Source: Epithemia pelagica
Lineage: Eukaryota > Bacillariophyta > Bacillariophyceae > Surirellales > Surirellaceae
Length of the DNA: 64,000 nucleotides
Direction: 5' to 3'
Assembly: GCA_946965045.2 (NCBI GenBank)
Contig: OX337228.1
Span: 4,712,001 to 4,776,000, forward strand
In this document: one piece after another, positions 57,811 through 64,000 of the stretch
Layout: each line of letters opens with the position of its first letter
How positions within the stretch are numbered: the first letter of the stretch is position 1
The notes under the pieces: generated by a model
Seen by the model: only the letters and a program-made list of their open reading frames with translations
What the model was told of the DNA's origin: nothing
The model's database searches: none
Position numbers and translations under genes: made by a program

Positions 57811-60549
57811 ATGACAACAACAACAACTAAGGATCCTCCGGAAAGCATCAGCATCAAAGAAGGAGAATGGGGATTACCGGAAACGGCGACCTTGAATCCC
57901 TTGTCGTTCAAGGACAAGACAGTTTCGTCTTTGTCATCTGGAGAATCCGTCCGACTGGCTGTTCTGGAAACAACCTCTGGTGGTGCTGGTGGTCGTAGTC
58001 AAATTCCCATTTCTGCCGCCACATGTGTAACATCCAAAACCGAAAACCATCAACCAAAGAAAGGTGATGATGATGATGATGTAGGAGGACGACAACGACG
58101 TGCCTTGGTGGTAGGTCGTCAAGCTGCCACAGCCGACCTTCGAATTGCGCACAAGAGCATAAGTCGACAACATGCCCTCTTGTTTTACAACTCCTGTGCT
58201 GAATCGGAACAAGAAACGACGACCGACCGTGAGACTGCCATTCCTCACCGTCGAAACTGGTGTCTGTTCCTTCAGGATTTGGGAGGCAAACATGGCACGT
58301 GGGTCAATCAACACCGCATTCCCTCCAAAGTTCCTACAGCTGTACACGAAGGAGATGTTGTTCAATTTGGAAATGTGCGAGACGCTCCCTTTGTGGTTCG
58401 ATACACCACCACCACAACTACTACTTCTACTACTACGCATCCTATTTTTAACAACACTAGCAACAACATGGAAACAAACAACACTACTACAACCGCACCA
58501 ACGACATCCACGACGCAAGTGTTATTGGAAACAGCCGGTGAGGGTCTTTCAGGACGGGCCAAACGAGAAGCTGAGTTGGCTGCCATGATGGCATCTCTCG
58601 ATGATACTCCAACTTATGCCAAACCAGATCACCAGAGTCACCGCCCTGTGGTGGAGGGTGACAAGGCACAAAAGGCCGGAACGAAGGACGATCCACAGTA
58701 CGCTGCCATGTTACAAACAGCGCAACGTCATGGAATCCCCGTGGCATGGACGGTCCACATTCCTCCTTGTAGTACCAGCGCCGCTGCGTCCAACCAAACG
58801 AACCATCACATGGACCATCATTCCAACAACAACAACAATACCCTACGACTCAAGGCAACTGTTACGACCTGTATGGCATTGGATCCGTCTGGATCTCGCT
58901 TTGTCTTGGGGAGTCGTGACCATCATGTCCGTTCCTACGATTTTGCCGGTATGGATTTGCAAGAGGATCATTCCATCAGTGACAATGGTGGTGGTGGTCT
59001 TCGAAGCGATCCCTTTGCGTCTGTCATTGCCCAGGATGGGTACGGTGTCGTGGCTTGTGCGTACAGTCCGACAGGGGATCGATTGTTGGTGGGAACGGCG
59101 AGTGCGCAACCCGTAGTAGTCGATCGCGATGGTAGACAAATTGTCTTGGAATTGGCACGAGGCGATGCCTATGTTTCGGATCAACGAACGACAATTGGTC
59201 ATGTCGCGGCCGTGACGGCAGTGGATTGGCATCCCTTGGATCGTCAAATCATTGTGACAGCCTCGCTCGATGGGACAGCACGGTTGTGGAATGTCGAAAC
59301 AGGTCGATTGCAATTTGAAAAATTAACCTGTAGTGCCGTTTGCATGGCCAAACCTGCCACCCAAAAAGGAGGAGGAGGCACTCGGACGGCTGTTACCAGT
59401 GTCTGCTTTCATCCCAATGGACGATCCATTGCCCTTGGCACATTGTGTGGAAGTCTCCAAATTTGGAATGTTGTGTCGTCCAACCAAAAGACGAGTCGCT
59501 CCCGTCCAGAACGAGTCATTCAAACCAACCATTCCGGTGCCATTACCTCGATTCAATTTTCTTTGGATGGATCGTATTTGGCCAGTCGATGTTTTTCCGA
59601 ATCAACGACAACAACCACGTCGTCGTCGTCCAACTTTACCGTGGGTGACCCCTTTGTGTCCATTTGGGATACGTCGCCCCGTGTCATTTTGTCATCCCAA
59701 CCTCTCTTTGTGTGTGTGGGATTGCCCAGTTTGTTTGAACCCGCCAACTTTTGTTTCCGTCCCACCACCACCACTAGTACCACCATGTATGGATGTGGAA
59801 CAGCGACTGCATTGGTGCCGACCGTCCAGGCTTCTTCTTCTTCCAGTTCCACTAAGACCAACGCATCACACACGGCACGAGGGAGTATCAATGTGTATTC
59901 TTGGACACGTCGTCGATCCGGCCATCCTTCCACCACATCCGAACGACTGGAACCTCTCTTGGCCTTGGACCTGCCTTCTTCCGAACAAGAGTCGGCCCGA
60001 GGTTTACCCGTTTTGGTGCAATGGCACAAGACATGGAATCAAATTTTGGTAGCCCACGACACTGGAAGTATCACCGTATTTTGTGATCCTACGGGAACCC
60101 AAGCACAACCCAAAAAGGGCAACAAGGGAGTCTTTTTGGCCTTGAAACATTCTTTGTGGATGGATCGACCTACGGGTGGTTTGTTGTCGTCGCAAGAACG
60201 ACGACAACGAGCGGCCGAAAATGCGGCTCAGGAACAAGCCTTGTCGAGTTTGTTGCAATCCCGTGCTCCTCAAGGATTGGCCGCCTTGACGGGTGACATT
60301 GTGAATCCCTTGATGCGACCACGAGGAACCAAACGAGGACGAGCCGAACCAGAACCACCCGCACCGGAAAAGGTGCGTGAACCCGAACGTCCCGTATCGG
60401 TGAAACACAAAATGGGTGGGAGTGTGGCAGCCACGTGGCAACAATTTGTCGCCGATCAAGCATCGTCGTCGGCGACCACGAAATCCTCCCAACCACCAGT
60501 TAACGAGAATCCCAACAAGTCTGCTCCAAATCAAAGTGGCACCAAATGA
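57811..60549 (+). CDS. FHA-WD40 fusion protein
   Basis: 912 codons from ATG 57811. An FHA domain lies at about 85-200: LVVGRQAATADLRIAHKSIS RQHALLFY (GR and SxxH positions that bind phosphothreonine), then LQDLGGKHGTWVNQHRIP. After a Thr-rich linker, a WD40 propeller covers about 340-760, with repeats ending DGTARLWNVETG, GSLQIWNVV and DPFVSIWD. The C-terminus is basic and disordered (RPRGTKRGRAEPEPPAPEKV), possibly nuclear. FHA reads phosphorylation while WD40 provides a scaffold, so a phospho-dependent adaptor is inferred. The two domains sit in one continuous frame. Confidence 0.85.
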   Translation: MTTTTTKDPPESISIKEGEWGLPETATLNPLSFKDKTVSSLSSGESVRLAVLETTSGGAGGRSQIPISAATCVTSKTENHQPKKGDDDDDVGGRQRRALVVGRQAATADLRIAHKSISRQHALLFYNSCAESEQETTTDRETAIPHRRNWCLFLQDLGGKHGTWVNQHRIPSKVPTAVHEGDVVQFGNVRDAPFVVRYTTTTTTTSTTTHPIFNNTSNNMETNNTTTTAPTTSTTQVLLETAGEGLSGRAKREAELAAMMASLDDTPTYAKPDHQSHRPVVEGDKAQKAGTKDDPQYAAMLQTAQRHGIPVAWTVHIPPCSTSAAASNQTNHHMDHHSNNNNNTLRLKATVTTCMALDPSGSRFVLGSRDHHVRSYDFAGMDLQEDHSISDNGGGGLRSDPFASVIAQDGYGVVACAYSPTGDRLLVGTASAQPVVVDRDGRQIVLELARGDAYVSDQRTTIGHVAAVTAVDWHPLDRQIIVTASLDGTARLWNVETGRLQFEKLTCSAVCMAKPATQKGGGGTRTAVTSVCFHPNGRSIALGTLCGSLQIWNVVSSNQKTSRSRPERVIQTNHSGAITSIQFSLDGSYLASRCFSESTTTTTSSSSNFTVGDPFVSIWDTSPRVILSSQPLFVCVGLPSLFEPANFCFRPTTTTSTTMYGCGTATALVPTVQASSSSSSTKTNASHTARGSINVYSWTRRRSGHPSTTSERLEPLLALDLPSSEQESARGLPVLVQWHKTWNQILVAHDTGSITVFCDPTGTQAQPKKGNKGVFLALKHSLWMDRPTGGLLSSQERRQRAAENAAQEQALSSLLQSRAPQGLAALTGDIVNPLMRPRGTKRGRAEPEPPAPEKVREPERPVSVKHKMGGSVAATWQQFVADQASSSATTKSSQPPVNENPNKSAPNQSGTK

Positions 60550-61089
60550 GAGAGGTTGGTGTTTGGTTGTTTTTGTTGCCTGATAGCCACAACGGTACTT
60601 CCCAACCATGTCTTCCTGTATGGTGACTTGGACGCATGAAGTAAGGACAGAGACACAACCTGCTATTCCGAACCCCCTTGGTCGGAGAGCTTCCGCCGAC
60701 ACACCGCGATGGCCGATTGTCTGTGGGATGGCTTGAGCTGTTGTCGTTTCATCTTTGCGATGGATTCTCGTAGAGAGTACCAAAAGAACCATGTCTGTCT
60801 GTGTAAGTGTGTGTGTCTCTCTCTCTTGACCACACATTCTGCGACGTTTCATGCGAACAAGATGGTTTCGGCTGAAAGACGCTAGTACAGAAGCAGAATA
60901 GTCATGGCTTTCCATCGTCATCGTCCAAGGCTGCTCCCTCTAGTAGATGTAGTAGATTGTACATGACACGTAGCTAGGTAGGATTATGTGTGACCTATAA
61001 GCGACTAATAAGCGTGTATTGCCCCTTGGTTCCGAGAGGGCAATGACACACCTCTCATCCTTTTGCACCAGTGAGAGAGTTGAGAGACC
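60550..61089. other. Intergenic region
   Basis: No gene is supported. A short TG microsatellite and TCTCTCTCTC run lie near 60796-60825. Confidence 0.5.
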
Positions 61090-63081
61090 ATGACGACCAA
61101 AGCTCACGCCATGTTGGACTCCCAGCAAGAAACGAACAAGAAGCGTCGTAATTTGCTGGTAGTACCGCGGACCGATGTGTTTGGAGCGAACGAAAACGAC
61201 GACGACGACAAGAATGCGACCACCACTCCAAAAAAGAGAATGAAGAAGCATGAGACAAGGATGGTGGGTGTTGGAACGAAACGAAATGTTGGAGCCGTAG
61301 CACCCGAAGAAGACAGCAATAATTTGGTCTTGTTGCAATTGCCATCGACCGACTGGACGGTCCAAGATTTGACTCGAGCCACGTTTGTCTTGTCGTCGGA
61401 AAGTACAAATAATAAACCACCGACCACCAACAGCACGACAACAACAACAACAACAACAACGCCATCCACATCCACCACAAACCTATGGTCATCTCCTCCT
61501 GCGGTATCCTTGGTAGTAGAAGGACCTATCACTTCACGTACGGCTGGTTCCTTTGCGGTGCACAAGGTGGAAACCTCCAATGCTTGGATTGTAGTACCTC
61601 CTTCTCTCTCCAACCAAACTACGACGACAACGACGGAACCGGACCAAGACGCTAGCACGGATCAACCACAAGAAAACCAGGACGCCTCTTCCTTTGTGTG
61701 GGTCTCGCGGCTGTGGCAACAAGGCAAGGGTGCGCAATTTTTGGAATTGCGAACCCAAACCAACACGGATTCTGGTATTAGTAGCGGTGGTTGTTGTTGG
61801 GCCAATTTGTATCATCACTTGGTGACGTCCAAGGACGACAAGGTGGGTTGGACTGTGACAGACTTGGCACGTCAATTGGCTTGTACACGAGCACAAGTAC
61901 AGGTAGCATTGACACTGTTGCAACAAGCCACGGGATGTCTCTTTGTCACTCAGGACGAGAAACAGACGGAGGACGACACTGGCTCGTCTTCTTCTTTTAC
62001 AACTTTGTATGGACTTTGGGATCCTACCCTACGTCGGACCATTGACACGGCCTTGTTGGCGGCCTTGACCGAAGAAGAGAGTGTCAGTTCCTTGCCCACC
62101 ATGACGGAATTGCTTCCCTGGATACGAGAACGATTGCCATCCTCTCTCGTTTCGCGGAATGATACCACAACTGCGAAGATAGAGTCGTCCATGGTCCAAG
62201 CCGTGGCACCCTTGTACCAACCAGTCCAATCGCCATGGTATGCCAGCACCAACCACCACAAGGACCATGACGGAGCAAACCAGGACGACGAAGAATCGCT
62301 GGAATTTGGAGTGGGTGTCTTGCCTGCACCGTGTCCGGGTGGCGGCGCAAGTGTCCATGTCGCTCGCTTGGTGTATCAATCCATTCTTGTCAAATACCGC
62401 AAGGCAACCACGAGCCACAACAACAACAACACTAAGCGAACGACGAGCACCTCCAAAATTTGGACGCAAGACGATCTCGTAACACAATGGCAATTGGAAT
62501 ATCCGGGAAACCACGATCCTCATCCCTTTTTCGTGGGAGCCACGACCAAGGACGACCAGACCCATCAGGAACCGACACGGCTGCTGGTCTTGTATTTGCA
62601 AGGATTAGCGGTCCGCGTTGGTGCTTCCCTACAATTGGACCAGCCGAACGACACTCACGAAACGACGGACGACGCTCCATCATCCTCCACAACGGGGCCT
62701 CACTGGATGTACTTTCCCATTCATATTCCGGTTGCGACGACAACACCGACAACCCAAGAAACGGATACTACCAACCACAACAACAACAGCAATAACAAGA
62801 CGAACCGAGATCCCGTGGACCAAACCATGCACGACTACTTTGCCACAACTCTCTGTGCGGTATCATCGACACCGACGGGGCCGAACGCCATGTATCATGC
62901 CATTCAACAGGACGATTTGCTTCTTCACCTCAAATTCTTGTCCAATTGGATGGGATCTCTTCAATATTCACCCACGACGTTGTTGCAACGATACTTTGTC
63001 CGATCTGAGAATGACCTGGAATCTCCAGAAAAAAACGAGGAGACTTGCTACTATGCCTTTCAATCGCCGTTTACAGTATAA
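61090..63081 (+). CDS. Probable sister-chromatid cohesion protein DCC1 homologue
   Basis: 663 codons from ATG 61090. NLVLLQLPSTDWTVQDL near residue 78, followed after a Thr-run by SLVVEGPITSRTAGSFAVHKVETSNAWIVV, fits the DCC1 N-terminal pattern ending in ETSNxxLLV. Further on, VGWTVTDLARQLACTRAQVQVAL resembles the family's winged-helix start. WTQDDLVTQWQLEYPG plus LVLYLQGLAV and MYFP fits its C-terminal W-x-x-x-x-P region. DCC1 joins Ctf18-RFC, which loads PCNA and supports cohesion. The protein is much longer than typical DCC1 (about 400) because of Thr, Asn and acidic low-complexity inserts. The assignment is by pattern only. Confidence 0.5.
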   Translation: MTTKAHAMLDSQQETNKKRRNLLVVPRTDVFGANENDDDDKNATTTPKKRMKKHETRMVGVGTKRNVGAVAPEEDSNNLVLLQLPSTDWTVQDLTRATFVLSSESTNNKPPTTNSTTTTTTTTTPSTSTTNLWSSPPAVSLVVEGPITSRTAGSFAVHKVETSNAWIVVPPSLSNQTTTTTTEPDQDASTDQPQENQDASSFVWVSRLWQQGKGAQFLELRTQTNTDSGISSGGCCWANLYHHLVTSKDDKVGWTVTDLARQLACTRAQVQVALTLLQQATGCLFVTQDEKQTEDDTGSSSSFTTLYGLWDPTLRRTIDTALLAALTEEESVSSLPTMTELLPWIRERLPSSLVSRNDTTTAKIESSMVQAVAPLYQPVQSPWYASTNHHKDHDGANQDDEESLEFGVGVLPAPCPGGGASVHVARLVYQSILVKYRKATTSHNNNNTKRTTSTSKIWTQDDLVTQWQLEYPGNHDPHPFFVGATTKDDQTHQEPTRLLVLYLQGLAVRVGASLQLDQPNDTHETTDDAPSSSTTGPHWMYFPIHIPVATTTPTTQETDTTNHNNNSNNKTNRDPVDQTMHDYFATTLCAVSSTPTGPNAMYHAIQQDDLLLHLKFLSNWMGSLQYSPTTLLQRYFVRSENDLESPEKNEETCYYAFQSPFTV

Positions 63082-63149
63082 GGATGCGTGGGAACAACCA
63101 AGACAGTCAACTGTTTTTGAATGCTACATTATATTTCTACTAGTTTCAT

Positions 63150-64000
63150 CTATTTGTTGGGGGGCTTGGTGGCGGAATTTGTAGTGGATGGTGTCGTAGC
63201 ACTTTGTGTTGGTTGCAGTGTGTCGTTGGTTGGTTTGTCACTTGTTTCGACGGTGCTTTCGCAATTGGTATAACACTTTTCCATGGATGCCTTATCGACC
63301 TTGACTTGTATGTGATGAATCTCGGCAAATCCTTGGAGCGATGGCCGGTTGGACAAGTCCCACGAGGTTCGATTCACGACATGATAGCGCGTTTGTCTCC
63401 ACCCACCCGAGGCGGTGACCGTGGGACTTTTGCCTGTAAACAAAAAGGAATAATACCGGGCCCGATTAAACTTTTTGGCTTCGGCAATGACCGCCCCTCG
63501 TTGATGATTGTGGGACTTTTCTGAAATGGCCGTAAAGACTCCTTGGGTGTCCTGTTCCGATGGTCGAAAGGGCTCGCCATTCGGATCCTTGGTACAATCG
63601 ACCAATCCCATAAAGGCCAATCGCACATACAAATCATCGTCTTCTCCGCCCCATCCCTGCAACTGATTGTCCATGCCATTCACGGCGGCCCAGTGTTGCT
63701 GATGCATGGCCATGACAGCACCGACAAAGGTGGGATAATAAATGGTGAAATTGTAGTTTTCGGGCCGGGTGGCCAAATGAGTTGGTTTGGTACAGTTGTG
63801 GTAGGGAACTTGGGCAAAAAATCCGGGTACCAAATCGACATCGTGTTGGACAATGCATTCGGTATCGCTGGACACATGATCCAAACCCACATTCATTAAC
63901 AAGGCGCGATTAAAAAGTTCTGTATCGGCTTGTTCCACAATGTACAAGGCAAAGGAATGATTGGAAAATTCCCGGTCCGGTTCTTGTTGATCGGGAAAAA
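63150..64000 (-). CDS. GT7-family beta-1,4-galactosyltransferase-like protein (partial at window edge)
   Basis: The minus frame is open from the window edge (64000) to the stop at 63150, so the N-terminus is missing. Visible GT7 motifs: ALYIVEQAD, FNRALLMNVG, HDVDLVP (the DxD-type metal site) and GWGGEDDDLYVRL (the GWGxEDDD catalytic block). Such type II Golgi enzymes move galactose or N-acetylgalactosamine from the UDP-sugar to a glycan acceptor. The C-terminus ends in a Thr/Ser/Pro-rich tail with four Cys before it (EKCYTNCES). The gene converges on the DCC1-like gene, leaving only 68 bases between the stops. Confidence 0.88.
   Translation of the reverse strand, partial: FPDQQEPDREFSNHSFALYIVEQADTELFNRALLMNVGLDHVSSDTECIVQHDVDLVPGFFAQVPYHNCTKPTHLATRPENYNFTIYYPTFVGAVMAMHQQHWAAVNGMDNQLQGWGGEDDDLYVRLAFMGLVDCTKDPNGEPFRPSEQDTQGVFTAISEKSHNHQRGAVIAEAKKFNRARYYSFLFTGKSPTVTASGGWRQTRYHVVNRTSWDLSNRPSLQGFAEIHHIQVKVDKASMEKCYTNCESTVETSDKPTNDTLQPTQSATTPSTTNSATKPPNK

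Noticed and set aside
1-64000. tRNA, rRNA or CRISPR loci
   Set aside because: No cloverleaf-like sequence with paired arms, no rRNA segments and no regularly spaced repeats were seen; the tRNA-like 18 bases at 25395 are a primer site only.

Overview
The window looks like nuclear DNA of a stramenopile alga, most likely a pennate diatom. The case rests on short GT-AG introns, closely packed mostly intron-poor genes, Ser/Pro 'PSxxPS' membrane proteins, and a Ty1/copia element of the kind usual in diatoms. This is inference; nothing in the window names the species. TGA, TAA and TAG all end host genes. Many long open frames in the raw translation begin at TTG or GTG, so I moved starts to real ATG codons and rebuilt introns where the frames required it.

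Layout. 1-5880: two head-to-head paralogues for FG-GAP/VCBS-like type I membrane proteins with long PSxxPS stalks; both have one intron at the same place and phase, and the left gene runs off the window. 6251-9583: a large mitochondrial helical-repeat (PPR-like) protein. 10309-10902: a small hypothetical gene. About 12.8-14.0 kb: gene wreckage that may be a choline-transporter-like pseudogene. 15195-15944: F-actin capping protein alpha. 16332-38029: a block of mobile DNA about 21.7 kb long. 38810-64000: a dense run of host genes: RING-TPR protein, protein arginine methyltransferase, secreted unknown, sulfotransferase, small membrane protein, bromodomain protein, AlgH/DUF179 protein, four-exon cyclin, HAD phosphatase, FHA-WD40 protein, a DCC1-like protein and a GT7 galactosyltransferase that runs off the right edge.

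The mobile block holds five elements. (1, 2) Two related TIR elements in opposite orientation (16332-17680 and 26642-28354). (3) Between them, a complete and recent Ty1/copia LTR retrotransposon on the minus strand (17812-26195). It has 783-bp LTRs differing at about six sites, a CGTCC target duplication, an extra 259-codon ORF ahead of gag, a possible half-tRNA-Asn primer site and a TGA inside RNase H. (4) A TIR element without coding capacity (28600-29921). (5) Two bases further on, a tyrosine-recombinase retrotransposon (29924-38029, minus strand) with split direct repeats in the order A1-ORFs-B1-A2-B2. It encodes a CCCH-finger Gag-like protein, RT-RNase H and a tyrosine recombinase. The Gag and RT frames are separated only by one in-frame TGA, and the recombinase frame overlaps the RT frame by 607 bases. 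This fifth element is the most unusual system in the window.
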